From the NCBI GenBank assembly GCA_023374025.1, contig SIJG01000014.1, positions 1,101,077-1,165,076 of the forward strand: DNA of 64,000 nucleotides, in the 5' to 3' direction. Below the pieces are notes generated by a model. It was not told the DNA's origin. It worked only from the letters and a program-made list of their open reading frames with translations, and did not search any database. A program made the position numbers and the translations under genes. This DNA is from Heterodera schachtii (lineage: Eukaryota; Nematoda; Chromadorea; Rhabditida; Heteroderidae). Shown one piece after another: positions 1-11,080 of this stretch (positions within the stretch are counted from its first letter, which is position 1; each line of letters begins with the position of its first letter).

Positions 1-57
1 TTGGAGAGTATTTCAATGATTTGCCTCCGTTCTTCTTCTGCCAATGGCTTATGACTA
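1..57 (-). CDS. Possible partial exon of an unidentified gene running off the left edge
   Basis: Read on the minus strand, the first 57 bases follow a TTTAG acceptor and stay open in a frame that begins SHKPLAEEERRQ and ends IIEILS. The charged, helical composition looks coding. Nothing recognisable lies upstream within the window, so the family is unknown. An unspliced chance frame cannot be excluded. Confidence 0.3.
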
Positions 58-1005
58 AACAATCGGAACAATCAATGAAAACAAACGGAAAAGAAAACGA
101 ACTCAAAGCTCATTTTATGCGTCTGAAAGCCCAAAATTGTATCCACGAGAATAGCTGTACAGAGATCTAAAAACGGTCCAATCGGAGTTTCAAAATTCAA
201 AAAACAAATTCATCCGAACCATCATTTTCACATAATTCCTTGGGAGTCATTTGGTGGCTGCGACTCGGCCGCAATTTCAGTAAGGAAGAGGCAGCAGCAG
301 TACATGAGATCATCATCAGTAAAAATAAAATAAAAATGTGAAATGTCGCTGTGTTTTAAAGGATGTGGAAGAAGTGACATAACTTTTTAATGGAAGACAT
401 TTTTAAGATTCTTTTTTTTGCAAAAATAAAACGAAAAATAATTCGAATCTGTTCAGACAGTCCATTTTGATGGTTTATGAGTAGGTAAAACTAATAAAAC
501 CATCTCTAGCAATAAATGTAAAATTTTGTTCGAATGGATATCATATTGTGTGTTCACTGATAACCTCGGAAACTCCATAAAAAAAATTCAAAAGTAGGAG
601 GGAGGGGAGGGGGGGGGGGGAGGGCTAGGTATGTAGCCAGAGTGTTACAACATTAAGGTTTTTTAAAAGTTAACCCGAACTCATACATATACCTACTCCC
701 TCGCCTCTTACTAAAAAAGAAAAGGAATGAAAATTATCATTTATTGACGAAAATGAATATAATATGGACAAAGGCGAAAAATAGGTAATTTTTTGGGTTC
801 ATTTACAACGGATGTTTTGGTTGGTATAGGCACTCACTCAGTAAGGACAAATGGGATGTAATTATACAATGACGTAGGAGAGAGATTTATTGAGAGTACA
901 TGGTCTGGGACCGGGATGATTTGGAGGGATCAGTGAAAAATGGGAACATTTGGAATAAAACGGACAGAAAGAGCCATCGCAGTCAAATCTAAACAGTTTC
1001 ACGTG
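58..1005. other. Intergenic, no gene seen
   Basis: AT-rich sequence with a purine tract ending in a poly(G) run near 604-621. Short open frames near 940-1225 on the plus strand are antisense or downstream shadows of the CHIC gene. No RNA gene was recognised. Confidence 0.5.
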
Positions 1006-1662
1006 CTAATCCGGCATGGAAAGGGGAATTCTTGGCAGCGTTTCAAGCAAAAGGACATATTCTGTCAGGCGATTGGATGGCTCAACGGGCAGCCTGGCCA
1101 ACTTCCTGAACTCGCCATTTGTAGAAACAAACGGAAAAGTTAAAAGGTGCGCTACCAATGCAAGCCGAGTTTGTTGTACAATTGTTGATTTTCATGGTCC
1201 AGAGTTTTCTCGAGAGCGGAAATAGTCTTGAATTTTGGTTTTTACAAAAATTGAAATAAACTTTTTTTTCACCACTTACCCTTCTGTTCAGACAGACCAC
1301 CGGCCATAACGAAATGCCGAAGCTGCAGCAGCAAAAAAGCAATCCGCAGATCAACCAGCGCAAGTTTCTGCTCACATTCCTCTGAAGAACGTAATTCACA
1401 CGTCGCAATGTGTCGTCAAACTCTTCCGGTGCCAATTTTCCTGTCAGAGCGCTAGGAAATTCCGTTGAAAAATGCGAGTTAAGGCCAAACCTTCGAAGAA
1501 AAAACAAGTCCTATTAATCCTAATTGTCTTAAATTACTCTTCTCACATGGTTAGGTGCCCAACTCCACGAATGACAATTGGTTCTGGTGTTATCGTCCAA
1601 TCCTGTTTTGGTAAATTTTCCAAATTCTCATCGCTTTCCATCCGTTCAATTCCGACCTCCAT
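1006..1662 (-). CDS. CHIC: Cysteine-rich hydrophobic (CHIC-type) membrane-associated protein
   Basis: Four exons on the minus strand: 1662-1547, 1490-1280, 1226-1156 and 1105-1006. Introns of 50-56 nt all have GT-AG ends and phases agree. The product is 165 residues, the length I recall for human CHIC2. It aligns end to end: PEPIVIRGVGHLT near residue 30, then FGLNSHFSTEFPS, LTGKLAPEEF, and the hallmark cysteine string CGLLFCCCS followed by LWPVVCLNRR; the C-terminus ends PRIPLSMPD. In the family the hydrophobic cysteine cluster is palmitoylated and tethers the protein to plasma membrane and vesicles, with a role in trafficking. The start is the first ATG in the first exon; the frame stays open a little upstream into a repeat, so a longer N-terminus is possible. 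Confidence 0.9.
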
Positions 1663-1716
1663 AAGACATAAGCGCAGAAGTAATATTGGAGTTTGTTCCC
1701 CCGCTGCTCAATTCAT

Positions 1717-2042
1717 TTCTTTGCGTTTTCGGGGGTCACTGATTACGAATCCAGCATCCATGTTGACCATTCCGGACTCCGAACACGAATTCATTAAAAA
1801 ACCAAAAAATTTACATTTTCGAACTCGCATTTTTGGTTCAAACTTTGTTTAAAAACACGGAAACAAACTGAAAGGCAACAATAAATACTTAAGTAAAATT
1901 TCTTTTAAACCATTTCAGAGAAAAATGAGAATTCGAAATTTGGCTTTCGACTTTTTGTTCAAATTCACCTTCGGGATTTCGAATTGTCAAATGGATGCCG
2001 AATTTCGTTATCAGTGACCCCGAAAACCCAAGGAAATAACTA
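1717..2042. repeat. Hairpin (inverted-repeat) element
   Basis: The left end (ATTTCTTTGCGTTTTCGGGG then TCACTG) is mirrored at the right end (CAGTGACCCCGAAAACCC then AAGGAAAT). The arms also share the degenerate motif GATTNCGTGATCAGNGACC that recurs through the window. It lies just upstream of the CHIC start. No coding capacity; MITE-like. Confidence 0.75.
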
Positions 2043-2069
2043 TGTTTTTTGACATTATAATTTTTGAAA

Positions 2070-2477
2070 ATAAAAAAAGAGAATAAAAACGCGGTTTTTT
2101 ACGATTATTCGTTCTACTCGGGGGTTATCGGGGTCGCTAATCAAGAACATGTCATTCATTTCGACTAATTCCTAAGCCCGGACTCGAATTCGAACAAAAA
2201 ATAGAAAGTTCACAAATTAAAGAATTTCGAATTTTTCGTCTTAAAAATGCTTATATGTATTTTTTATTGCTAATTATGGCTTTCGGTTTGCTTCCGTGCA
2301 TTTAAACCCTTTTTGAAACATAAATCCAAATTTTGAAAATTTGAATTTTCGATTTTATGTTCGAATTCGGGTTTAGGAATTGGTCGAAATGGATATCATA
2401 TTCGTGATCAGCGGCCTGATAACCCCCTAAAAGAACGAATAATCGTAAAAAAAAGCCTTTTTATTCTCTTTTTTTAA
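2070..2477. repeat. Second hairpin element with long inverted arms
   Basis: The left arm runs from AAAAAAGAGAATAAAAAC through CGATTATTCGTTCTACTC and the GGGTTATCGGGGTCGCT block. The right arm repeats this in reverse from about 2340 to 2477. The arms are about 150 bp each with an AT-rich centre. It is related in sequence to the 1717-2042 hairpin but is a separate copy. Confidence 0.75.
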
Positions 2478-2555
2478 TGGGACCAGTAAAAGGCAGTATT
2501 ACCAAAAAATTTGACAAAATTGTTTTGAAGAATGTGTTTTGGTCAAGCCCAGTGT

Positions 2556-2750
2556 CAGACAAAATTGTTCATAACGCCAAAGAGCGTAATTGTCGTGAAT
2601 TTTTGCGCGCTAATTTTTAATTTACATGCCTTTTTTGTATTTTTTAATTTGATCAGCCATAACTCGCTTAATTCCCAACCAAACCGAACAAATTTGATAT
2701 CTGAAAAAAATTTTTGAAAAGGAGAATCTTTTTCTAAGTGAATGCTCAGC
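2556..2750. repeat. Dispersed repeat, copy 1 (second copy at 23093-23275)
   Basis: Begins GACAAAATTGTTCATAACGC, contains TTTTTGCGCGCTAATT and CTCGCTTAATTCCCAAC, and ends near GAGAATCTTTTTCTAAG. The same order of blocks is found at 23093-23275 with small indels. No open frame of note. Confidence 0.75.
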
Positions 2751-3132
2751 ACAAAGTGATAGGAATTATAAAGAAAAAGAGAAACGACGAGATAGTACTA
2801 GGCTTTTCTCTGCACAGTGGAGTTGACCTATAGTGCCCATGCCAATAAATAGTGGGGGTTTTAGTATAGTTGAAGCAGTCATTTCATTTCGACTTTGTGT
2901 GCTTTTTATAATTTTTATTTCGTTTTGTAGCCCTTGTTAATTTTCAATTCTAACCCCGAACCCGGACTCGAATAAAAAATTTTAAACAAAATTCACATTA
3001 TGCACCAAAATAGGTCAAAATGCTCGAAACAAAATTTGCTTTGTTTATCGGCACGGATAGAATTGAGAAACAAGCAGACAAAAATTATTTTGAAAAAAAA
3101 ATTTCATCTTACCATCACGTTTACTTTTACTG

Positions 3133-3640
3133 ATTTAGAGCATATAATTTTTGTTTTGTCCCTTTTATACATATTCACATTTTATTTATCGCATTGTTAA
3201 ACATAAATCTATTGATTTCAGAAGATAATAAAGTTTTATTGTCATTAGAGAATGGTCCTCTGTTGGCTTATGAGTGATTTGGTCGATGACCCGCGGGAGC
3301 CGTGCCATCGAAATCCTTCCGTTTTCGTTTCCCTGGACGATTTGGCCGTGTCGGGCGTCGAATATTTCCACGTATTCCCTCCCCCCCCCCCCCATTTTAC
3401 CTAATTTACTTAATTTCTCCTCATTTTCGGTCTTTTTGTCCAATGAATGCGTCGCTTTGTCTTCGCTTTCGCTGTCACGTGGTTACAATTATCGAGATCA
3501 AATTGTGATTAGCCCCGAAAGATTGGCCAATTACGGACAATGCATCAGCAAATTCTTTGAGGAGCATTTGCATAATGACGACGAAATTCGATACATTCGC
3601 GCGGGAGAGGGATATTTTGACGTACGATCGAAAGCTCTGA
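3133..3640 (+). pseudogene. Partial acireductone dioxygenase (ADI1-like), copy 1
   Basis: From the ATG at 3252 the frame reads MVLCWLMSDLVDDPREP and then LDDLAVSGVEYFH, the N-terminus of acireductone dioxygenase of the methionine salvage pathway. Downstream in another frame (3480-3625) come GYNYRDQIVISPERLANYG, FFEEHLHNDDEIRYI and GYFDVR. These include the HxH and Glu of the metal-binding cupin motif (EEHLH...DDEIR). The two parts are separated by a poly(C) tract and about 100 bases with no AG acceptor, so they cannot be joined by a normal intron. The cupin core then stops at a junction with lipocalin sequence at about 3640. I read this as a broken fragment; the family identity is secure, the non-functional status is inferred. 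Confidence 0.75.
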
Positions 3641-4060
3641 TCTCCGGCTCCGTTTTGCCCTCTTTCGCCTTTGTCAATGCTTCCGCTTCCGCCGACCCTC
3701 TCAACGCCACTTCGGCCTTCGGCCTTCCCTTTCTTCGTTAAGTTCATGTGCTGTTCAACGGACCTTTGAACGAGCGAGGACAGTATGAATTCACTGTAGT
3801 CAGCAACAACCGCAATTACCCCGTGTACGTATTCGCCCGAGACCCCGTCAGATACAAACAGGTCGAATTCGGAGGGGGGTGGCAACGGATGACTAATTTG
3901 GGCACCACTCACAATGCCTTTCAGAGATATGAAATGGCGGTGCAACAGCTTCTGGAACATAAGGGCGTCGTCAATGGTATCAGGTGAATGCACTTTTCTG
4001 GTTATTTAAATGACCAATTCTTTCCCTCTCTCGCTTAATTATGCAAAGTTCGTTCAGGGA
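3640..4060 (+). pseudogene. Shortened genomic copy of the lipocalin-related gene
   Basis: Two blocks match the lipocalin gene at 31094-33613. Block 1 (3640-3740) reads SGSVLPSFAFVNASASADP, as in the SGSVLPSSASANASASADP exon. Block 2 (3745-3984) reads FNGPLNERGQYEFTVVS and continues to VVNGIR, nearly identical to that gene's exon 31330-31570. The GTGAATGCACTTTTCTGG intron start and the next acceptor region are also shared, so the copy arose from DNA, not from mRNA. The exons that lie between these blocks in the intact gene are missing. A stop follows block 1. Confidence 0.8.
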
Positions 4061-4254
4061 TGCTTTGGTCTTCGCGGCTGGTGCCAGCAAATCAGCAGAA
4101 GTCCTCCATGGACGTTGTGCGAGTGAGGATAAAATGCGCGTTGCGGTTTGTTAAAGTAATTGAGATTAAGCTTTTAAACAAATTTATTTCAGATGAGGGA
4201 CAACGGTTCAGCCATCATATGCTCTATATGCCTTTGCCCAATTTACAACGATGA
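4054..4254 (+). pseudogene. RING-finger gene fragment
   Basis: An open frame reads FRDALVFAAGASKSAEVLHG and continues to EDKMRVAV. A GT...TTTCAG intron follows (about 4147-4192), then MRDNGSAIICSICLCPIYND. The C-x2-C pair in a hydrophobic setting looks like the start of a RING finger, but the sequence stops before the remaining zinc ligands. The piece is bounded by lipocalin-derived sequence on the left and the second ADI1-like copy on the right. RING identity is tentative. Confidence 0.45.
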
Positions 4255-4266
4255 ATCCGTGTTTTT

Positions 4267-4632
4267 CTGATTTAGAGCATATAATTATTTAACATTTTGT
4301 TTTGTCCCTTTTATACATATTCACATTTTATTTATCGCATTGTTATACATATATCTATTGATTTTAGAAGATAATAAAGTTTTATTTGTCGTTCGAGAAT
4401 GGTTCTCTGTTGGCTGATGAGTGATTTGGTCGATGACCCGCGGGAGCCGTGCCATCGAAATCCTTCCGTTTTCGTTTTCCTGGACGAATTGGCCGAGTCG
4501 GGTGTCGAATATTTCCACGTATTCCCTCCCCCTCCGTTTTCCTAATTTGCCCAATTTCTCCTCATTTTCGGTCCCTTTGTCCAATGAATGCGTCGCTTTG
4601 TCTTCGCTTTCGCTGTCACGTGGTTACAATTA
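4267..4632 (+). pseudogene. Partial acireductone dioxygenase (ADI1-like), copy 2
   Basis: A direct repeat of 3133-3497 about 1.13 kb downstream, with scattered substitutions. From the ATG at about 4399 it reads MVLCWLMSDLVDDPREP and LDELAESGVEYFH. Similarity to copy 1 ends at TGGTTACAATTA, exactly where the cupin-coding part would begin, and a poly(G) tract follows. It therefore holds only the N-terminal exon. Confidence 0.75.
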
Positions 4633-5133
4633 CATAAAAAAACTTCGAAAAGGGGGGGGGGGGACAAACTTTACTATTACCCCGGTTTTTTTGGCATTTC
4701 CGCAACTCGATTGGGTAAGCTTTCCGTTTGATACTCTATTAAAAACCAAAATTCCAATTAAATAATTGTCAAACATTATGCCAATTTATTGATGATTTTC
4801 CCCAAAAGCCTCAAAAATCCTCAAAATTTCTCAAAGCCACAAAAATCTTCAAATCATCATTTCAAAAAAAAAAACCTCATTGGCCTATCAAAAAGCCAAA
4901 AAATGAGGATAAATCCTCAGATATGCGTACCCTGATTACCGGCTTTCTTTTAAATACGCTCTTCAGCAATGCTGAAAACTCCCGGAAGCTATTTTACATG
5001 AATTAAGACAACAACAACAAAAATCATGTCTGGTAAAGTGCATTAGTACCCGCTTCCTTTGGTTTCTAATTCGCCAACACTCAGAGGAATGCCAAAGAAA
5101 AGACCTTCTCTTGCGGTAGGTGACATGATTTGT
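4633..5133. other. No gene seen
   Basis: A poly(G) run near 4652, then AT-rich sequence. Short stretches with GT/AG borders near 5020-5116 could be 5' exons of the downstream TBC gene, but no family match supports this. Confidence 0.4.
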
Positions 5134-5606
5134 GGCAATGGTAAAGAATTGTGGTCCCGGATTTATTTTTTAATAAATTTTATTTTTTATTTTCGGCTCG
5201 AAACTAACTTTAAGCGGTTTTAGAGGGTGCTGATTGCTAATCTGAACTCGGATTTATCCAATTCCGAACACCGGATTCGAATTCGAACATAAGTTGAAAT
5301 TTTTTTCCAACTATTACATTTTCATGGGGTAAAAGCTTCAATCCATTCAACAACTAGTTTTTTGATATAAAACAATGCTTCAATTGTTAATTGGATCAAA
5401 ATACGTAATTTTTGCCAAAAATTTGACCGGTTTTAACGTATATTTCTGAGAAAAATTTTCAACTTTTTGTTCGAATTCGGGTCCGGGGTTCGGAATTAGG
5501 CAAATCCGAGTTCAGATTCATAACCAGCACCCTCGAAAACCCCTGTAAACTGAATTTGAATCTAAAAAAAAGGTTAAATTAGGGACCACAATTCTTTACC
5601 ATTGCC
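5134..5606. mobile_element. MITE with terminal inverted repeats and probable 6-bp target duplication
   Basis: The left end GGCAATGGTAAAGAATTGTG and the right end CACAATTCTTTACCATTGCC are exact reverse complements. Inverted similarity continues inward through the GAATTCGGGTCCGGGGTTCGG block. Flanks are ATTTGT (5128-5133) and ATTTGC (5607-5612), a 6-bp duplication with one change. No coding capacity. The same terminal sequence occurs at 18266 and, diverged, at 16250 and 49304. The superfamily was not determined. Confidence 0.8.
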
Positions 5607-5650
5607 ATTTGCTTTCCATTCGGCCTTTGTTAATTCCGAGTCGCTAACAG

Positions 5651-8346
5651 CTTCTTCGGAGAGGTGCGAGTGTTGTCCCTTCCCCCGAGATTCACTCGGC
5701 TTCGTCGAGTCTCGAAAGTGCTTTCTCTTTCCACCAACAAAACGTAAGGACAGCCTTTCTGTTCGGCAAAAACAATGTCCTCGCATTTTCTGGCGACAGA
5801 GAAGCCCCAGGTAAGGAGAAAAATTCAAACTCGAGCATTGATTGCTTTGCAGGTTATTTGTCGCTTCATCATGACCAAAATCGGGTGCTTATTCTCAAAT
5901 GGGTTCCGAATTCGCTTCTCCTTTCGAAGTATGTTATATTCATTTAAGCGATTTGTTGCATAATGATTCACTTTCACCCATTTTCGCTTCATTTTAGACC
6001 CGGGGGTTCAACAACAAATGCTGTCAAAAGTCCAAGTCACTCATCGCATTGTGTGCCGGTGTCGATTAAATTCGAGACCGTTTCACATTTGCACTTGCAC
6101 AAAAGTGGTCCGTGTCTATGCCAAAAATGTTGTCAATTAATTGTCCCTCCCTTTCAGAGGGCACTCTCTCATCTTCAATTGTCCTTATCGATTCTGATGG
6201 TGTTCAACAGTTTTGCTTTTCATTCTCTCTTGAGCAGCATTGTTTCTCCTTTCTGAAGACGTTGGAAGGCGCACTTTCCCCACTTTTCAAAATCGACCCC
6301 CCATTAAATTCCATTAAAATCGAATGCGGTGCCACAGGTCGTCCACTAATGGGAATTCGATTTTATTTTCAATTTGTTCTTTTAGAACCATTTGCTGTTG
6401 ATTCGACCACTAAACCTTCAACTTTGTTTAAATCGACTGATTGTTCTCACGAAAAAGTACCTCTCGTTCAAAAGCCCGGTTCTGAGTTGGTATTTCGCAT
6501 TATTTCCTTCGCTTCTCCGAGTTTTGACCAGAAAATGCCGTTAGAAAAGTAAGTGCCAATGGAAAGTTCATAAAATTCGACCCATTTTAAAATGTTTTAG
6601 TCGTTCATTTTCGCGTTCTTCCACGCAAGAATCGGCAAAATGCGAAGGACAAAAACCGAAGATTTCTTTACGGTTGGCCGAATATTTAATTAGATTTCCT
6701 TTTGCCTTAAATAAATTTTGATTCTATTTTATCCATTTAACTTCAGTGAATCGCTGAGCAATGCGACCAAAGCGATGCAAAGCCAAATTTTGGCGAGGGC
6801 ATTCCTCGGATGGCTCACCTACTCACAACACTTGCGCAAAATCCGACTAAACTTGGCCTCCATTGTGACCATCGAGAGATTTATCCCTAATTCGGACGGA
6901 ATGGAAGTGCCGGTGAACGAAGCATTTTGGCGGATTTGTCGTTCTGAAAAAACAGTGAGACAATTAAATAACATAATTAGTCATTTGCTCACTCTTTGTA
7001 GATTGTCCTTTTCAAGCAGTTCCTCACCAGAGTTTACTTTTGTGGCATTGAGCCGACTTTGAGGTCAAAAGTGTGGCCGTATTTGCTGCGATTGATTGAA
7101 TGGCACGAGGACTTTGGACGTCGCGAATTGGACGCCATTGACGAGACGTACAGAAACGATTTGAAAGAGTGGACAGAAATGGATGCGAAATTAATAACGG
7201 AGGAACGAAATGGGGTGGAGGAGGAGGAAGAGGGTTTGTCATCCGATATTACTTTTTTGTTTACGTCCTCCGCCAACAGCACTCTCCGACTCATTGTCAA
7301 CCCACCAAAGTGAGGAAGACATTTCCCGGCATTTCCCTCCCATTGGGGCCATTGGCTCAATAAATAGCGAAGTGTTCGAAGAAAGCGGCGTTTATTTGGA
7401 AGAGAAAAGGACCACCGACATTTCTAAGAAGGAAAAGGTGATAGTGCATTTATATTTAAATATAACCAATTGGCACTTTTCCTCTTTTAGGCATTTTCTA
7501 AGGAATTCGCCAACAATTTGCTCAGAATCAAAAAGGACGTCGACCGTTGCGACCGAACCACCAATTTTTACTCATGCCACGAGAATTTGGACATTTTGCA
7601 TCGCATCATTTGCACGTACATTTTCCGTCGGCTGAAGTTGGACTTGGAAGACGGTTACGTGCAGGGAATGTGCGATTTGGTGGCCCCCCTTTTGGTGGTA
7701 TTTCGGCACGAGGCTCTGACATTGGCCTGTTTTGAGCGACTGATGCTGCGACTGCGACGGAACTTCCCACAGAGCGCCCAAAACAATGGCGGAATGGAGG
7801 AAAACTTGAATTATTTTGTGTGTTTTCGTCTTTCGCATTTTGTTTTATTTTTTATCCTTTCAGCGTTCTCTGGTCGAAGTGATGGACCCCGAGCTGTACT
7901 GTCAGCTGATGCGCAACATCGACTATTCCTTCGTCGTTTTCTATCGGTGGATTTTGCTCGACTTCAAAAGAGGCATCAGAAAAAAAGAATCATTCCCAAA
8001 TTAATCGCTAATTTCCTTTCAGAATTGGTTTATAAAGAAGTGTTCCAACTTTGGGAAGTGATTTGGGCTGCGGAAATGAGCTGTTCTCGTCATTTCGAAC
8101 TGTTTTTTGGGCTGGCGCTGCTCAGCCAATACAGGCAAATGGGAAAATAAAGGAAAAAACAATTGCCGACCAAATAAATAATTATTTAGAGATGTTCTGA
8201 TCGAAAATGAGATGGATTTCACCGATGTGATCAAATTTTTCAATGAAATGGCGGAGAAACACAACGCCGACGATCTGCTGAACATTGCACGCCAAAAGCT
8301 GCAGACATTCCAAGAAGTAATGCTGAATCTCAACGGCACCAATTGA
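5651..8346 (+). CDS. tbc-8: TBC-domain Rab GTPase-activating protein, SGSM/RUTBC type
   Basis: Exons by splice-site reading: 5651-5810, 5853-5938, 5998-6107, 6158-6337, 6386-6548, 6601-6672, 6747-6954, 7002-7233, 7280-7437, 7491-7817, 7864-7972, 8023-8134 and 8190-8346; phases agree throughout. The first part matches the PH-like Rab-binding region of SGSM1/2 ([19 protein letters not shown], then [13 protein letters not shown]). The TBC domain starts near [13 protein letters not shown] and contains [28 protein letters not shown] (with the catalytic glutamine), [15 protein letters not shown] and [17 protein letters not shown]. In worms this family (TBC-8) acts on RAB-2 in dense-core vesicle maturation. 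The N-terminal RUN domain usual for the family is not visible; a MITE ends 45 bp before the first exon found. Two introns begin with GC (7973 and 8135). The first exon boundary is uncertain. Confidence 0.85.
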
Positions 8347-8749
8347 ATCCCAATTCAAAATAGTTTAATTGTCTGAAATTCATTCCGAATTTTACTTATT
8401 TCTGTAAGCTCTCAACTTTTCATTTCTAAGCGTTTATCGAAAGTCCCAGTTTTTTTTTTCTTTGCTTCTTCCCCGTGAGCTTAATTTCTATTATCTTATT
8501 TTAATGTGATTGATCTCTACCTTCCTACTCATATCAAATCTTAATCATTAATGATCATTTTTTGTAAATATTAGTCACTATTTTATGTATAAGTTGTTAA
8601 ATAAATCCCAGTCTATCGGCAAACAAAAAACAAACGTCTTTTTAAAAGCATTAAGATATTTTATTCAGATATTTACACGACATGAAAAAAGGTGTAGAGC
8701 TAAATCAATTAAGGTAGTTTTCAATGAGATAGAAAAAAGGGTTCTCCGT
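8347..8749. other. Convergent intergenic space
   Basis: About 400 AT-rich bases between the 3' ends of the TBC gene (+) and the phosphorylase kinase gene (-). It should hold both 3' UTRs; AATAAA occurs near 8599. No gene or repeat was recognised. Confidence 0.5.
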
Positions 8750-10800
8750 CTAATTCACTCTTTTTTGAGTGCTTTTACTATCACGACTTCCGTTGTTCAT
8801 TTTAACATATCTAGGTCGAGGTTTGTTCGCAAAAAGCATATCCCTGGAATAGAAAAAGCCGCGGTTGACCCAATGTCCGTAAATGGCGAAGGAAGCGCCT
8901 GTAACAATAGATAAATCCTTTTAAAAATTATGAAAATCATTATTTACTTTCGGCTTCGTGCCGTATTTCCCTGGACCGGTAGGGCCGCGTTCTAAGCTCA
9001 GCTGAAAATGGAAGAAATGAATGTTCTGCAATTTCAAATTGGCCGGATTTTATGATAACCTCTATCGAATTTGAGTTTGAACTGCTTGAAGTTCCGAAGC
9101 CGCACCATAAAACAGACAGAAAATTGTGCAACACGGAAAAGGCGACGGATTTGTTCAGGAGGGCGTTTGAATGGCGTGGGTTCCACCATTCGAGCGGGGG
9201 AAGGGGGAACGCCGACCCAAGCGGCCATCCAAACATGGGACAAACAGTCGCAACTCGAAACTCTGACTGACGGATTCACCATGAGCAGACGCCGAATCTG
9301 ACGAAGGACCACTCAATTAGTTGAAATTAAATCAATGCTAATTGTAAAGCAGGTGGGTGAATCATCAGCCATGATTAGAGGACTTTCACTGTCTGGAAAT
9401 ACAGGCACTTACGTAAATTTTGAGATTCCAAAAACAATATATTCTCACAATTAGTGAGTGGATAGTAAGAATTATTGTTGGTGTGAGGAGTACTTCCCAA
9501 AACCGACCAAATCCTTCGCCTCCTCCGAAATGTTTTCCCAGTGTTCCTTGTCAAATTCGTAACGTCCCTCCTGCACCAGTCGCATCATTCGCAACTGTTG
9601 TCTGTGGTAGAAAGGGGCGTACCCCGCCAGCAGTGTGTACATGATCACGCCAAGTGCCCACTCGTCCACCTCCAACCCGTAGCCCTCCGCGTTTTCATAC
9701 ATTTGACAGCGCAAAGTTTCGGGCGCCAAATACCCGGGGGTGCCGAAGAGATCTTAAAAGTTTTGATAATGAAAACATCGGAAATATGTGCAAATTGATG
9801 CAGTGTCCACCTTTGAGTTTTTGGCCCGGCTCCAATTGTTTGGCAAACCCAAAGTCACTGATCACAACGCGTTTGTCATCAACACACAAAATATTTTCGA
9901 GCTGTTTTAACGACGTTTATATTATTTTTAAATTTAAATGACTTTTAGAAATAAAACCTTCAAATCTCGATGGACAATACTTTTCTGAAAATTTAGACAT
10001 CATTAAAAAGTTATTTATCATCATTGGATCATTAAAATAATATCGTGTTTATTTTTTCTCGTCACTTTGTAAATGACTAACCGAGTGCAAATAATGGACA
10101 CCGTCAAACCTAAACGTAATAACATTTTCAACTTCATATAAAACAATACAAACAGTTGTCGCATGACGAGTCGCGTCCGTTTTTCGCTGAATGTCACCGA
10201 TTTGTTCAATGCTTCGAACAATTCGCAGCGTGCCAACTCGAAAATGGCAAATACAAATGTTGGCGTTATAAAGAACTCATGCAAACAAACTGAAAACCCC
10301 AGAAAAAAATCAGAGGAAATTTACGAAGGCGTAAGAACGTACTTATGGAGGGATGGCCAGACAACAATTTGAGGAGGCGAACCTCCGAAAAAGTCTCTTC
10401 GCTTAGGCGCTTTGCCTCTCTTTCGGACTGTCGTTCGGTGCTCAGATCGACGATTTTGACTGCGTATTCCTTCCTCGACTCTTCAAAATGGAAATGGCAT
10501 CGTTTCTATGCGCTTTCAGAAGTTCTCCCTAAATCTCACCTTTCTCCACACAACGCCTCACAACCGAAGCGAGTCCCCGGCCGATCACCTGAAAAAGAGC
10601 AATTCAATAACAATTCCATGTTTGTAATCAATCAGATTAGTTACGATTTGCACACACTTACCTCTTTTGGCTCATACATACGGTAAAAACCGCTCGGCTG
10701 TTGCCCCGCCCCTAAACAAAAAAAACATTACATTTTTTGATTGGCCACCATTTGACAAATCACCCCGAATCGCCTCTTCCAAATCCCTCTGCACGGTCAT
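8750..10800 (-). CDS. phkg-1: Phosphorylase b kinase gamma catalytic subunit
   Basis: Twelve exons: 10800-10749, 10711-10662, 10588-10540, 10480-10343, 10289-10154, 10109-10082, 9984-9958, 9901-9811, 9752-9504, 9311-9060, 9001-8948 and 8898-8750; all phases fit, giving 424 residues (family about 390-410). Kinase landmarks in order: glycine loop [16 protein letters not shown]-type lysine in [17 protein letters not shown] catalytic loop, [15 protein letters not shown], then [13 protein letters not shown] and [19 protein letters not shown]. The HRDLK and DFG residues are present, so the enzyme should be active. The C-terminal tail keeps the calmodulin-binding region pattern ([18 protein letters not shown]) and IYGHWVNRG. 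It phosphorylates glycogen phosphorylase in response to calcium. It lies 211 bp downstream of NAA15 on the same strand, an operon-like spacing. Confidence 0.93.
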
Positions 10801-10896
10801 TTACCATCGGTTTCACCCGCTTTTAGTGTTTATCAAAGCCAAAATGCCATAAAATAAAAAACATAAGGAAAATAGTCTTTCTGTTCAGGTATTACA

Positions 10897-11080
10897 TTTC
10901 ATATTACCATAACAATGAATACAACATAAACAATTCGGTCGGTTATACCATTCTTTAATTGCATTTAAAACAAAACAAGCATAATAAATGTCGGTGAGCA
11001 GGCTTTTCCTCCTATCTGTCAATTTCACTGTCGGCAATAAAACCAATCCTTGCGGAAAAAGACCGGGTTAATTCTTTGAC
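10897..11080. repeat. 3' end of NAA15, duplicated at 39674-39855
   Basis: The stretch spans the last codons of NAA15 and its 3' flank. It is repeated almost base for base at 39674-39855, with a 3-base deletion and few substitutions. The match ends at TTAATTCTTTGAC on one side. Confidence 0.85.

Noticed and set aside
3186..4584. Similar minus-strand frames (REYVEIFD...NGRISMARLPRV) at 3.3 and 4.4 kb
   Set aside because: They look conserved only because the DNA is duplicated; the plus strand matches acireductone dioxygenase in the same bases.
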